A DNA stretch of 64,000 nt from Cellvibrio sp. pealriver (lineage in GTDB: Bacteria; Pseudomonadota; Gammaproteobacteria; Pseudomonadales; Cellvibrionaceae), in assembly GCF_001183545.1 (NCBI RefSeq), contig NZ_KQ236688.1:124001-188000 (forward strand). The letters are read 5' to 3'. How positions within the stretch are numbered: position 1 is the stretch's first letter; the number at the start of each line of letters is the position of its first letter. Below the pieces are notes generated by a model. That model made no database searches. It saw only the letters and a program-made list of their open reading frames with translations, and was not told where the DNA came from. Shown piece by piece: positions 1 to 8,858 of this stretch. The position numbers were made by a program, and so were the translations under genes.

Positions 1-102
1 CTCAAACACACGAACAAAACGATACCTGCGCTCAGCCTGGATAATACCTACTTGGTGGATATTACTACGCAGGCCGGGCGCGATTATGTGTGGAGTAATT
101 AA
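1..102 (+). CDS. C-terminal end of an unidentified protein (partial)
   Basis: An open frame runs in from the window edge in frame 1 and stops at TAA (100-102), giving 33 residues ending DITTQAGRDYVWSN. The composition is protein-like, and a chromate transporter on the other strand ends 39 bp later, so the two genes converge. The tail is compatible with the C-terminal beta-sandwich of a secreted glycoside hydrolase, but that is a weak impression. Only the tail is visible, so no function is assigned. Confidence 0.5.
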   Translation, partial: LKHTNKTIPALSLDNTYLVDITTQAGRDYVWSN

Positions 103-140
103 ACTATTGTTGATACTGCAATCTTGTTACCGCGATATTT

Positions 141-1481
141 TTACAGGAACATTTTGACTGCAACACCGAGAACTGCACAAATGCCCAGCACTTTGATGAT
201 GCCCAGCTTCCAATAAAATAACAGCGCACTGGCGATCACACCGATTGCCAGTGCAATCCAATCCAATTGTGCCAACCAACCGGATTCAACGCCCTGCGGC
301 CAAAGTGTGTGGTACGCAAAAAATAAAGCGAGGTTAAGAATCACACCAACAACCGCGGCGGTAATGGCGGTGAGTGGTGCAGTGAAGTGCATATTGCTTT
401 GGGTAGATTCCACCAAAGGGCCGCCTGCAAGAATAAAGATAAACGAGGGTAAAAACGTAAACCAGGTGACGAGTGTTGCGGCAATCGCCCCAGCTAAAAA
501 CACATGCTCACTGCCCAGAAATTGTTGGCTATAGGCACCCACAAATCCAACAAAGGCAACCACCATAATTAATGGTCCCGGTGTGGTTTCACCCAGCGCC
601 AGGCCGTCCATCATTTGTGCGGGAGTAAGCCATTGGTAGTGGGTGACAGCACCTTGATAAACATAAGGCAGCACTGCATAAGCGCCACCAAATGTCAGTA
701 GTGCAGCCGTGGTAAAAAACCACGCCATTTGGGTAAAGCCATGTTGCCAACCAAACACTGTTCCTAATAACAGCATGGGAATTATCCACAACAATAATCC
801 GCAACTGATTACGGCAATTAAACGGCGGGGGCGGAATTTTGCATGTTCCGGCGTTGGGGGTTCGTCATCGATAATGGCGGCACCGTAATTTTTTTGGTTG
901 GCTTGGTGTTTGGCGCTGGCATTAAATAATTGCGGCGCAAATTTTCCACCGAGCCAACCAATAACACCTGCTGCCAATACAATAAAGGGGAAGGGCAGGT
1001 GCAAGGCAAAAATCGCAACAAAAGCGGCGGCAGCAATTCCCCATAGCCAATTATTTTTTAAGCTGCGCGAACCAATCCGGTGTGCGGCCTGCACCACAAT
1101 CGCAGCCACAGCGGGTTTGATACCGTAGAAAATGCCTGCGATTAATGTCAGATGTCCGTAAGCGATATAGAGCCAGGACAAGAAAATTAAAATAAACAAC
1201 GACGGTAATACAAACAGTGCGCCTGCAATAATTCCCCCCCAGGTGCGGTGCATTAACCAGCCAATGTAAGTCGCCAGTTGTTGTGCTTCTGGTCCTGGCA
1301 ACAACATGCAGTAATTGAGTGCATGCAGAAAACGCTTTTCAGAAATCCAACGGCGCTGCTCCACTAATTCCTGATGCATGATAGCGATTTGCCCGGCGGG
1401 CCCGCCAAAACTGATAAAACCTAATTTCAACCAAAATTTTATTGCTTGCCATAAGTTAACAGCGGGAGGTGGAGTATCCAT
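141..1481 (-). CDS. chrA: Chromate transporter, two-domain CHR family (ChrA)
   Basis: Predicted inner-membrane protein of 446 aa, the usual size of the long two-domain CHR family, which exports chromate. The N-terminal CHR domain has the signature region around FGGPAGQIAIMHQELVEQRR (residues 25-44) and LPGPEAQQLATYIGW. The second domain, from about residue 240, carries the matching FGGAYAVLPYV and GETTPGPLIMVVAFVGF. About ten hydrophobic segments are visible. A polar linker (about 185-215) separates the halves. The ATG start puts the first CHR motif at the expected distance. It is a single gene, convergent with the partial gene to its left. Chromate is the family substrate and has not been shown for this protein. 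Confidence 0.92.
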   Translation of the reverse strand: MDTPPPAVNLWQAIKFWLKLGFISFGGPAGQIAIMHQELVEQRRWISEKRFLHALNYCMLLPGPEAQQLATYIGWLMHRTWGGIIAGALFVLPSLFILIFLSWLYIAYGHLTLIAGIFYGIKPAVAAIVVQAAHRIGSRSLKNNWLWGIAAAAFVAIFALHLPFPFIVLAAGVIGWLGGKFAPQLFNASAKHQANQKNYGAAIIDDEPPTPEHAKFRPRRLIAVISCGLLLWIIPMLLLGTVFGWQHGFTQMAWFFTTAALLTFGGAYAVLPYVYQGAVTHYQWLTPAQMMDGLALGETTPGPLIMVVAFVGFVGAYSQQFLGSEHVFLAGAIAATLVTWFTFLPSFIFILAGGPLVESTQSNMHFTAPLTAITAAVVGVILNLALFFAYHTLWPQGVESGWLAQLDWIALAIGVIASALLFYWKLGIIKVLGICAVLGVAVKMFL

Positions 1482-1584
1482 TTATAAACGCCTTGCAATA
1501 GTTTTGTCATAAAACCGCATCATAGCAGACACGCTTTCCGTATCTGAAGATGCAAAGCCTCCTGTTTTATTGGTGTATGGTGAT

Positions 1585-1611
1585 GTCACTACGCTGTCAT
1601 ATTCTCGTCAT
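1585..1611 (+). promoter_or_regulatory. Pho-box-like direct repeat array
   Basis: CTGTCAT (1594-1600), a 4-bp AT-rich spacer, then TCGTCAT (1605-1611) match the two 7-bp direct repeats of a PhoB box with one or two mismatches. A third GTCA half-site at 1585 keeps the same 11-bp period (GTCA at 1585, 1596 and 1607). A plausible -10 (TTATTG/TATTGA, 1625-1631) follows at Pho-promoter distance. The downstream gene encodes a PstS-like protein, which supports the reading. Binding is inferred. Confidence 0.6.
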
Positions 1612-1690
1612 ATAGTGCTGGCCTTTATTGATGGGTGGTTTGTGCAATGCAAATCGCTCATTGTTTTTTGATGGCCTGCAGAGAATGTCT

Positions 1691-3418
1691 ATGTCCCCTA
1701 AATCCCATAAACACATGCATTACAACGTCGCCTTGGTTGATAAATTATGGAATTTAAAACGGTTGTGTGAAGCCCATTTAAAAATGCACATCCCCTTAAA
1801 TATGGTGTTGAAGGATGAAGAATATCGCACCGAGTTGTTGGAAAAAGCCTTATCTGCAAATAACGATGAGCTGACCCAATTGGTGTGGGAAGTGCGGCAA
1901 ATGGAAGATGCCATAGTGACTGCTACCCACACTGGCGATGAATTCAAACCACGTAAAAAAACACGCGGCGGCATTAAATTAAATGCACTTTCAGCGGTGG
2001 CCTGCTCGCTGTTGCTCATTCTGGGGGGCTATTTATTGCGGTCTTTTTTGCCGTTGGATGCTGGTGAAGTGTTTGTATTGCAAGCCATCACCGAAACGCG
2101 AGTGAAATCGGCGGTCGCTCCCACTGCACCTGTTTATGTGCCGGGTACGCCACTGGTGCGTGCGGGTAAGCCGCTATTTCGTGTGCATGGTTCAAATACT
2201 GTGGGCGAAAAATTAACGCCGCGCTTGGTTGAATCCTATTTAATGGCTCGCGGTGCAACGGATATTAAAACCGAACAAGGCAGGACTCCCACCGAAAAAG
2301 CGGTAACGGCACAGCTCAACGGGCGTATCGAATTTATTGAAATACATGCACATGGTTCAAGCACAGCGTTTACCGATTTGTTACAGGGCAAAGCGGAATT
2401 GGGTATGTCATCGCGTCGTATCAAAGAACAGGAGCGCGAGCTACTACTGGCCAAAAGTGGTGATTTAACCGAGCCTGGCAGTGAACATATTATTGGGCTC
2501 GATGGTTTGGCGATAGTTGTGAATACCAAAAACCCTGTTGGCCAACTTTCTATTCCGCAGTTAGTAAAAATATTTTCCGGCGAAATTACCAATTGGTCTG
2601 AATTGGGTGGAACCGATTTACCCATCACGCTGTATGCGCGCGATGAAAACTCCGGCACATGGGATTCATTTAAAAGTATGGTGCTCGATTCTTCCTCTGC
2701 AAGTTTGGCGCTTACCGCAAAACGGTTTGAGTCCAGTACCGAGTTATCTGATTCGGTAGCCAAAGATGAAGGCGCGATAGGGTTTATTGGTTTGCCTTAT
2801 GTGCGCCGCGCAAAATTGTTGGCGATATCGACAACCAAAACCTCCAAGGCTATTTTGCCGACTCACTTTACTGTCAGTACCGAAGACTATCCGCTATCAC
2901 GCCGTTTGTATTTTTATCTGCCACAAAAAAATATCAACAATGAGGCGGAAGAGTTTGTGAAATTCAGCGCAACTGAGCGCGGGCAAAGTATTGTGGAAGA
3001 CATAGGTTTGGTATCGCAAAATATTAAAACCGGTCAGCCGTTTAACAATAATTTTTATCCGGAAGAAATGCGCAGCTTGACTGCGCGTTCGCAGCGCTTG
3101 TCGATCAATTTTCGTTTTAAAGATGGCAGTGATGAATTGGATACCAAAGGTATATCTGACCTTGACCGTTTGGTGAAATATGTTGAAGTGAATTCGCCCA
3201 GACGCGTCCAGTTGTTTGGATTTTCTGATAGCGAAGGCGATAAAGCAGAAAATATTGAGCTATCGCTGCGCCGAGCCCAGGTGGTTGAACAACATTTGAT
3301 TGCTCGCGGGATTTATCCTCTGGTTGCACGCGGCATGGGGGAGGCAGCGCCTCTGGCGAGCAGTAAATCAGAAGAAGGGCGCAGGATGAACCGCCGTGTT
3401 GAGGTGTGGATTTTATGA
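1691..3418 (+). CDS. PstS-like phosphate-binding protein fused to an OmpA peptidoglycan-binding domain
   Basis: About 575 aa. The first ~95 residues are charged and probably cytoplasmic. They are followed by one membrane segment (around LNALSAVACSLLLILGGYLL), then a PstS-like domain with phosphate-pocket motifs HGSNTVGEKL and HAHGSSTAF, and finally a C-terminal OmpA domain (INFRFKDGSDELD to GEAAPLASSKSEEGRRMNRRVEV). This predicts a bitopic inner-membrane protein that binds phosphate in the periplasm and holds peptidoglycan. ATG 1691 is chosen because AGAGA lies at good spacing and the Pho-type promoter would start transcription near 1637. ATG 1685, ATG 1631 and TTG 1628 are alternatives. No pst transport genes are adjacent, so a sensing or scavenging role is more likely than classical ABC uptake. 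Phosphate specificity is inferred. Confidence 0.8.
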   Translation: MSPKSHKHMHYNVALVDKLWNLKRLCEAHLKMHIPLNMVLKDEEYRTELLEKALSANNDELTQLVWEVRQMEDAIVTATHTGDEFKPRKKTRGGIKLNALSAVACSLLLILGGYLLRSFLPLDAGEVFVLQAITETRVKSAVAPTAPVYVPGTPLVRAGKPLFRVHGSNTVGEKLTPRLVESYLMARGATDIKTEQGRTPTEKAVTAQLNGRIEFIEIHAHGSSTAFTDLLQGKAELGMSSRRIKEQERELLLAKSGDLTEPGSEHIIGLDGLAIVVNTKNPVGQLSIPQLVKIFSGEITNWSELGGTDLPITLYARDENSGTWDSFKSMVLDSSSASLALTAKRFESSTELSDSVAKDEGAIGFIGLPYVRRAKLLAISTTKTSKAILPTHFTVSTEDYPLSRRLYFYLPQKNINNEAEEFVKFSATERGQSIVEDIGLVSQNIKTGQPFNNNFYPEEMRSLTARSQRLSINFRFKDGSDELDTKGISDLDRLVKYVEVNSPRRVQLFGFSDSEGDKAENIELSLRRAQVVEQHLIARGIYPLVARGMGEAAPLASSKSEEGRRMNRRVEVWIL

Positions 3419-3419
3419 T

Positions 3420-3560
3420 CCAGCCCCCGAGTCCCTCACCCTGGCCCTCTCCCAGAGGGAGTTATGCATTTAGCTCCCCTCTTCCCTAAATGGGAGAGGG
3501 CATACCTTTTCCCCCCCTCTCCCTCTGGGAGAGGGGTTGGGGGTGAGGGCAAAAGGCTGG
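3420..3560. repeat. Intergenic nested palindromic repeat (CCCTCACCC / CCCTCTCCCAGAGGGAG type)
   Basis: The outer arms pair CCAGCC (3419-3424) with GGCTGG (3555-3560), CCCTCACCC (3433-3441) with GGGTGAGGG (3541-3549), and CCCTCTCCCAGAGGGAG (3445-3461) with CTCCCTCTGGGAGAGGG (3519-3535). An inner hairpin pairs CTCCCCTCTTCCC with GGGAGAGGG. Each arm also contains its own small palindrome. It sits between two converging genes and could act as a bidirectional terminator. Similar G/C-rich intergenic palindromes are dispersed in many gammaproteobacterial genomes. Confidence 0.8.
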
Positions 3561-3573
3561 GGTGAAAATAGGG

Positions 3574-5079
3574 CTATTTCGTTTTGAAAAACTCCATCAT
3601 CTGCTGCAGTTGTAACGCTTGGCTGGTGAGTTCTTCCGCCGTTGAGTAAAGCTCTTCCGCCGATGAAGAATTTTGTTGGGTGGCAATACTGATTTGGGAA
3701 ATCGCGGTAGTGATTTGGTTTGCGCCTGAGGTTTGTTCATCGCTCGCAGCAGAAATTTCTTGCACCAGGTCTGCCGTTTTACGGATCTCGGGCACTATGG
3801 TGTCCAGTAATTGACCTGCGCTTTCCGCTAGCTTCACTGAACCACCGGCCAGTTCACCAATTTCTTTTGATGCTGTTTGGCTGCGCCCTGCGAGTTTACG
3901 CACTTCACTGGCCACTACCGCAAAACCGCGCCCGTGTTCACCGGCTCGCCCTGCTTCAATTGCCGCGTTTAAGGCGAGCAAATTTGTTTGATAGGCGATG
4001 TCATCGATCACGCTAATTTTTTGTGCAATTTTGCGCATTGCATCAACGGTATTTTTAACCGCATCACCTCCCTGTTTTGCTTCAGCTGCGCTTTTGCTGG
4101 CAATATTGTCAGTGACTTTTGCGTTGTCATTATTCTGCCCAATCGATGCCGTAATTTCTTCCATCGCTGCACTGGTTTCTTCAATGCTCGCTGCTTGCTG
4201 GGTTGCTGCTTGGCTCAGTGATTGAGCGGTTGCACTCAGTTCTTCGGATGCGGATGAAAGGGAATCGGCAGTGGAGCGTACATCGCCAATAATTTCTGAC
4301 AAGCGCGTAACCATTTGCCGAATGGCAAACAAAATACTGCTTTGGTCATTTGCATGTGTTTTTACCTGCACCGATAAATCGCCCTGTGCAATCCGGTAAA
4401 TAATATCCGCGGTATAGTTAGGTTCGCCGCCCAATTGTTTGAGCAAGCTGCGGGTAATCAGGAAACTTAAAATAATCGCTACGAGAATACTGCTGATAAT
4501 AATGATGCTGTTCAGCATCAGGGTATTTTCATAGCGTTGGGTGGAAAGGTCGTATTCCTGTTTGGCAATTTGCACCTGAAATTTATTGAGCGCGGTGAAT
4601 ACCTCATTCAGTGGATCAAAAATAGGGTAGATGCCTGTTTGGGTAAATTGATTGACCGCATCGATATTGCCGTTGGCATACCAGGTTTTTAAATCAGCCA
4701 ATTGCGCATGGGTACGATCAATTAATGGTGTGGCTTGTTTGATTAAGCGTTTCTCTTCATCCAACAAATAGGTCGTGAGATAGTGTTCCCATAGTTTGTC
4801 TGTTGCTGGCAGGGTTTCATTGGTGATTTGCAGGGCTTCTTGCGGGGTGATTAAACCTTTGACGGTTTTTTGCGGGACATCGACCAGAATGAGCGCAAAA
4901 TTATCGATCACTTCTTTTAAATCGCGCATGGGTTCAACCCGGTCAAGATAAACGGTGCGCATGCCCTGATTGGCATCGCTCATTCCCTGTATCCCCAAAC
5001 CTCCGATAACAATCATGAGTATGACCAGTGTGCTTGCCAAAATGGCCAGACGTACCGCGACTTTTGTATTGCTAAACAT
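3574..5079 (-). CDS. Methyl-accepting chemotaxis protein, 4HB-type sensor
   Basis: Transmembrane chemoreceptor of 501 aa. The first membrane segment is near residues 9-30 ([21 protein letters not shown]). A helical periplasmic four-helix-bundle domain follows to about 185, then a second membrane segment ([18 protein letters not shown]), a HAMP domain, and a cytoplasmic signalling domain with the conserved hairpin tip around [20 protein letters not shown]. The start at 5079 is preferred over upstream codons because AGGAG stands 6 nt before this ATG and the N-terminus becomes a normal anchor. The ligand is unknown. The C-terminus (MMEFFKTK) lacks a CheR-docking pentapeptide. It is transcribed alone. 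Confidence 0.92.
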   Translation of the reverse strand: MFSNTKVAVRLAILASTLVILMIVIGGLGIQGMSDANQGMRTVYLDRVEPMRDLKEVIDNFALILVDVPQKTVKGLITPQEALQITNETLPATDKLWEHYLTTYLLDEEKRLIKQATPLIDRTHAQLADLKTWYANGNIDAVNQFTQTGIYPIFDPLNEVFTALNKFQVQIAKQEYDLSTQRYENTLMLNSIIIISSILVAIILSFLITRSLLKQLGGEPNYTADIIYRIAQGDLSVQVKTHANDQSSILFAIRQMVTRLSEIIGDVRSTADSLSSASEELSATAQSLSQAATQQAASIEETSAAMEEITASIGQNNDNAKVTDNIASKSAAEAKQGGDAVKNTVDAMRKIAQKISVIDDIAYQTNLLALNAAIEAGRAGEHGRGFAVVASEVRKLAGRSQTASKEIGELAGGSVKLAESAGQLLDTIVPEIRKTADLVQEISAASDEQTSGANQITTAISQISIATQQNSSSAEELYSTAEELTSQALQLQQMMEFFKTK

Positions 5080-5310
5080 GACTAACTCCTTATTGTTGTA
5101 CCGGTCCCATTCGGCCAGAGATTGGCTCATACCGGTTGGCGTATGCCTGTGGATGTGTTGGCGGGCTGCTAACGTTAGTTGATGACTGAACTAGGCTCAA
5201 TTTGTAAAGAGTTGTAATGAACCTTAGTCAGCAAGGGGGTATTTGTCAAAAACGGGAGGGGGAGCGAGGAGTGGAACTACTCTGTCTGGTGACCGATTGG
5301 CGAGTGCTGA

Positions 5311-5685
5311 TCAGCTTTTACTGAGCAGCCACTCTTTGGCGAGGTTGATGTCATTAAACATTTTGCCAAAGCTAATCGAGCGACTGGCGAGTACATCGTA
5401 CACAAATTGTGTGGTTTCCCGGGTGCGGGGGTTTTTATCCACCCACGCAAATTTGTACTTGGTGGTAATGCCTACTTTTTTAAAAATAGCGGGGTGGTCA
5501 AACGCTTCCAGAGTCGTAACTGAGTCAAGCAAATACTGCTCGCCTAACACCTTGAAACACTGGTGAGCCTCACAGGCGTGAGCGACTTGTTGCCAGAATG
5601 CGACGGCATTTTCATAGTTGCCAATACCGCGCACTTCTATATGAAGATAATCGCCGTGCGGTGTGACTTTTACATCGATATTCAT
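5311..5685 (-). CDS. Small protein of SpoIIAA/STAS-like fold, unknown function
   Basis: 124 aa, soluble, with no signal peptide. The pattern (beta-rich N-terminus DVKVTPHGDYLHIEVRG, helix ENAVAFWQQVAHACEAH, strand KVLGEQYLLDSVTT, later helix and strand) resembles the SpoIIAA-like/STAS-like family of small bacterial proteins, whose members have no settled role. It lies between a chemoreceptor and a glutathione transferase on the same strand but with its own gaps, so operon membership is unclear. The fold assignment is from pattern recognition only. Confidence 0.65.
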   Translation of the reverse strand: MNIDVKVTPHGDYLHIEVRGIGNYENAVAFWQQVAHACEAHQCFKVLGEQYLLDSVTTLEAFDHPAIFKKVGITTKYKFAWVDKNPRTRETTQFVYDVLASRSISFGKMFNDINLAKEWLLSKS

Positions 5686-5706
5686 GGGTTACTACAACTC
5701 CAATAA

Positions 5707-6390
5707 CTATTTGTTGCGTAAATCGGCAAGCAGTTTTCCTGCCGCGAGAATCTCTTGCTCATGTTCCGGTTCGCGCCAGGTTTCTTTTAAGCCGCTGGCA
5801 TACCAGTCTTGCATCGCAGGTACATTGAGCAAGCGTGTCAAGTAATCCTGTGCCGGTCCGGTTAATGGCAATCCATAGGTTTGGAAACGAAAGGCGACCG
5901 GAGCAAAAAAGGCATCTACTGCGGTGAAATACGCACCTGCTAAAAATGGCCCCCTAAAGGTTTGTAAACCTTGGTTCCATAATTCATTAATACGCTGGAT
6001 ATCCCGCTCCAGACCAGCGCTGATCGCATGCAGTTGAATGCGATGGCCGCAGCTCATGCCGCAGGTGTTGCGCAGGGTTTGGAAACCTGAGTGCATTTCC
6101 GCACTGGCTGAGCGAGCCCACGCACGGGCAGCCTTATCTGCTGGCCAAACCTGCGGATAAGTTTCTGCAATATATTCAACAATCGCGAGCGAATCCCACA
6201 CAGTTTGATCGCCATCTTGCAAACAGGGAACACGTCCGTTGGGTGAAAAATGGCGATACGAATTCCAACTACCGCCTGCATCCAAGGGATGTATTTGCTC
6301 CTCAAACGGAATATTCAGTGTGCGCATCAATACCCAAGGGCGCAGTGACCAGGACGAGTAATTTTTGTTGGCAATATGCAGGGTGAACAT
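5707..6390 (-). CDS. Glutathione S-transferase family protein
   Basis: 227 aa. The N-terminal thioredoxin-fold domain starts MFTLHIANKNYSSWSLRPW; the SSWS serines are candidates for activating glutathione. The cis-proline region GRVPCL and the D-S pair of WDSLAIVEYI, which grips the gamma-glutamyl group in this family, are present. A helical C-terminal domain follows from about residue 90. The start at 6390 is chosen because AAGGAG precedes it and the family N-terminus is then exact; the longer frame adds 29 unlikely residues. The substrate is unknown; likely detoxification or a maleylacetoacetate-isomerase-like activity. Confidence 0.88.
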   Translation of the reverse strand: MFTLHIANKNYSSWSLRPWVLMRTLNIPFEEQIHPLDAGGSWNSYRHFSPNGRVPCLQDGDQTVWDSLAIVEYIAETYPQVWPADKAARAWARSASAEMHSGFQTLRNTCGMSCGHRIQLHAISAGLERDIQRINELWNQGLQTFRGPFLAGAYFTAVDAFFAPVAFRFQTYGLPLTGPAQDYLTRLLNVPAMQDWYASGLKETWREPEHEQEILAAGKLLADLRNK

Positions 6391-6508
6391 CGGGCAAACT
6401 CCTTGTGTGATGTGGACTTGTTGCTGGCGGATGATGCGTGAAAAATTAACACAAATGCGTGTGCAAACCCGAAACATTAACCATTGCTAACAAAAAGACG
6501 CGCTAACA

Positions 6509-6533
6509 AAAAGCCAGCGTAAGGCTGGCTTTT
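6509..6533 (-). terminator. Intrinsic terminator after purK
   Basis: AAAAGCCAGC (6509-6518) pairs with GCTGGCTTTT (6524-6533) around a 5-nt loop. The A and T tracts on both sides let it work in either direction. It lies immediately downstream of the purEK operon. Confidence 0.85.
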
Positions 6534-6537
6534 ATCA

Positions 6538-7614
6538 TTACAGTGAAGCGATTGCGTTCAGGCTCCAATCAATTGCCTCGCGATAATAATCGGCAGGCAA
6601 TAAATCACCCAGTAACACCAGGGTTTCGCGCACTTCGGTGATGTTGCTGCTGACGATATTGATGTGACCGACTTTGCGGCCAACACGCACGTCTTTTCCA
6701 TACCAATAGACACGCGCGCAAGGCAGGTCGCGCCATTGTGGATTGTAGTCAGTACCAATCAAATTGATCATCACGTTATGGCCAACCACTTGCGGCTGGG
6801 GCGTTGCCATATTGGCAACGGCGCGCAGGTGATATTCAAATTGGCTGATGCTCGCACCGGCTTGTGTCCAGTGGCCGGAATTGTGTACGCGCGGTGCCAA
6901 TTCGTTAATCAATAATTGGTCGCCTACGCGAAAAGTTTCCATCGCCATCACGCCCACGTAATCGAGCGCGTTGAGAATTTTACCTAGCATCTCTTCCGCT
7001 TGCGCCTGCAGTGGTTGCAAACGCGCAAGTGGCGCAACAGACGCGTAGAGGATGCCATTCAAATGCAGGTTCAAGGTGAGCGGATAAAACACGCATTCAC
7101 CTTGTTGATTGCGCACGCCGACTAACGAGACTTCTTCATCAAAATTGATCGCCTGCTCGGCGATAGCTTCACCTTGCCAGTCATCAGGCACTTGATCATC
7201 ATCGGTGCGCAGCCAGTGTTGGCCGCGGCCATCGTAACCGCCAGTGCGGCGCTTCAACAGCACGCGCTCGCCCAGTTGGTCGCGCAATTCGTTAGCGGTA
7301 ATGTCGTTACATACGTTGCGCCAGGGCGCAGTGGCAATGCCGAGTGAATCGATCAATTCTTTCTGGGTTTTGCGGTCTGCCAAACGCCCGAAGACGTTTT
7401 GGTTGATAAAGCGAGGGTGTTCGGCAAGTGCATGGGTCACTAGTGTTTCCGGCCATTGCTCGCGCTCGGCCGTCACTAAATCAGTGGGGGCCAATGCCGG
7501 AGCAGTGGCTTCATTAATATCGACCGGGCATACATCCAGTGCCAAAGGCATACCGGCGTGTTTTAACATCGCACCTAATTGGCCTGCACCCAAAACCCAA
7601 ATACGTTGACTCAT
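6538..7614 (-). CDS. purK: N5-carboxyaminoimidazole ribonucleotide synthase (PurK)
   Basis: Cytoplasmic ATP-grasp enzyme of de novo purine synthesis. It carboxylates 5-aminoimidazole ribonucleotide with ATP and bicarbonate to give N5-CAIR. 358 aa. The N-terminal nucleotide-fold motif is VLGAGQLGAML. ATP-grasp features include LLKRRTGGYDGRGQHW and, near the C-terminal third, INELAPRVHNSGHWTQ, a PurK hallmark. The start at 7614 has GAGG at 6 nt spacing; the frame extends 4 residues to a TTG with no such site. It follows purE by 13 bp in the same operon, matching sequential reaction steps, and ends just before an intrinsic terminator. Confidence 0.96.
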   Translation of the reverse strand: MSQRIWVLGAGQLGAMLKHAGMPLALDVCPVDINEATAPALAPTDLVTAEREQWPETLVTHALAEHPRFINQNVFGRLADRKTQKELIDSLGIATAPWRNVCNDITANELRDQLGERVLLKRRTGGYDGRGQHWLRTDDDQVPDDWQGEAIAEQAINFDEEVSLVGVRNQQGECVFYPLTLNLHLNGILYASVAPLARLQPLQAQAEEMLGKILNALDYVGVMAMETFRVGDQLLINELAPRVHNSGHWTQAGASISQFEYHLRAVANMATPQPQVVGHNVMINLIGTDYNPQWRDLPCARVYWYGKDVRVGRKVGHINIVSSNITEVRETLVLLGDLLPADYYREAIDWSLNAIASL

Positions 7615-7627
7615 GCCTAACCTCAAC

Positions 7628-8119
7628 TTACTGATCGCGAGGATCAGGATTATCCAAAACCGCTTGGGTCTGGTCGTGGCGGAATTGTTCGATCTTGATC
7701 GCCAGTACCGGATCGGTCACTGCCAGAATCTGGCAAGCCAGCAAACCGGCATTAAACGCACCCGCTACACCAATTGCCAAGGTGCCGACTGCGACGCCTT
7801 TTGGCATCTGTACGATGGAATACAGGCTATCGATTCCGCTCAGCGCCTTGCTTTGTACCGGAACCCCCAGTACGGGCAAGCGCGTATGCGCAGCGACCAT
7901 ACCCGGTAAATGCGCTGCACCACCGGCACCGGCGATAATAACGGCATAGCCATTCTCAACCGCTGACTCGGCAAATTCAGTGAGCTTTTGCGGGGTACGG
8001 TGCGCAGACACCACCTCAGTATGGTACTCAACACCCATCTGCTCCAGTATTTCTACCGCCGCCTGCATAGTGGCCCAATCACTCTTGGAGCCCATAATCA
8101 CCGCAACTTTTCTAGCCAT
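7628..8119 (-). CDS. purE: N5-CAIR mutase (PurE)
   Basis: 163 aa, the normal size of class I PurE. It moves the carboxyl group of N5-CAIR to form CAIR in purine biosynthesis. Visible family motifs are [10 protein letters not shown] at the N-terminus (phosphate binding), VVSAHRTP (catalytic histidine region) and [14 protein letters not shown]. It is the first gene of the purEK operon. The 190 bp upstream, towards the toxin-antitoxin pair, show no PurR-type box that I can recognise. Confidence 0.96.
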   Translation of the reverse strand: MARKVAVIMGSKSDWATMQAAVEILEQMGVEYHTEVVSAHRTPQKLTEFAESAVENGYAVIIAGAGGAAHLPGMVAAHTRLPVLGVPVQSKALSGIDSLYSIVQMPKGVAVGTLAIGVAGAFNAGLLACQILAVTDPVLAIKIEQFRHDQTQAVLDNPDPRDQ

Positions 8120-8262
8120 AGCACTTGCCTGAATCTGAATGAAAGTTCGCTCAAAATGTGAGCCGGAAACGGAAAAAAGGCGCGCATATTAGCATGATGA
8201 CGGAGGGATGCCGAACTCATTCTTGACCCAGTCTTGCTGGATGGATAAACAAATGGCTAAAA

Positions 8263-8295
8263 TGATCAAAATGATTGTATTAATTAAAGTGATCA
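8263..8295 (+). promoter_or_regulatory. Paired TGATCA palindromes upstream of the toxin-antitoxin operon
   Basis: Two TGATCA palindromes (8263-8268 and 8290-8295) in similar AT-rich surroundings, start to start 27 bp apart, lie just before the antitoxin gene. Phd/YefM antitoxins usually repress their own operon at paired palindromes like this. The operator role is inferred from position. Confidence 0.5.
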
Positions 8296-8310
8296 ATATG
8301 AGGATCTGTC

Positions 8311-8568
8311 ATGGAAACCCTAACTGCCAGCGATGCCAAGCGTGAATTTGGCGATCTTCTCTTAAAAGCTCAAAGTGCGCCCGTTGGCATTAACAAAAAT
8401 GGAAAGCCAGTAGCGGTGATGCTCTCCTATGCCGAATACGAGCAGCTTGCCGCCTATAAAACCGAGCAACTTAAAGCACAGATTCAGCAAGGTATTGCGG
8501 ATTTGGACGCTGGTCGCATCGCAAGCGGAAATACCGTGCTTGAGCGTCTACGTCAGCGAGTAAAATGA
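8311..8568 (+). CDS. Type II antitoxin, Phd/YefM family
   Basis: 85 aa, typical length. The N-terminal Phd/YefM fold reads METLTASDAKREFGDLLLKA, followed by PVGINKNGKPVAVMLSYAEYE, the classic 'PV.I.KNGKPVAV..S..EY' segment that dimerises and binds the operator. The charged C-terminal tail would cover the toxin. It overlaps the toxin start by 4 bp (ATGA), a translational coupling normal for these pairs. The GAGGA sequence upstream serves as ribosome binding site. Confidence 0.92.
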   Translation: METLTASDAKREFGDLLLKAQSAPVGINKNGKPVAVMLSYAEYEQLAAYKTEQLKAQIQQGIADLDAGRIASGNTVLERLRQRVK

Positions 8569-8858
8569 TGCCCAACTTTTATTTCACGGAGCAAGCCGAA
8601 AAGGATTTGGAAGCGATTATCGATTTTACCTTTCAACGTTGGGGTCTAGCGCAGTCGCATAACTATATAGATGATCTGGAGTCACTTGCCCAGATACTCG
8701 CGGAAAATCCTCTGCTGGGTACTGAGCGCGAGGAGTTGTCTCAAGGATTGCGCAGTTTTCCTTATCAAAGCCATTTGCTTTTTTATGTGTTGCGAAAAGA
8801 CGGAATCGCGATTGTGCGTGTGTTGCATACGAGTGTGGATGTGGCGCGGTATTTTTAA
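8565..8858 (+). CDS. ParE/RelE-superfamily toxin
   Basis: 97 aa. Family features are the N-terminal FTEQAEKDLEAIIDFTFQRWG helix segment (residues 6-26), the middle NPLLGTEREELSQGLRSFPYQSHLLFYVL with the conserved LR.FP..SH.. strand, and the C-terminal RVLHTSVDVARYF ending. The 'P.LG...eel..GlR' pattern favours ParE (DNA gyrase inhibition) over RelE mRNA cleavage, but sequence alone does not settle this. Two adjacent ATGs (8565, 8568) are possible starts. The pair appears intact, with no frameshift. Confidence 0.9.
   Translation: MMPNFYFTEQAEKDLEAIIDFTFQRWGLAQSHNYIDDLESLAQILAENPLLGTEREELSQGLRSFPYQSHLLFYVLRKDGIAIVRVLHTSVDVARYF

Noticed and set aside
4970..5182. Plus-strand frames antisense to the chemoreceptor and other large genes
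   Set aside because: They mirror the codon structure of the genes opposite, have no ribosome binding site and no family pattern.
8120..8310. PurR box before purE
   Set aside because: No match to the ACGCAAACGTTTGCGT-type palindrome; only a weak GCTCA/TGAGC dyad is present.
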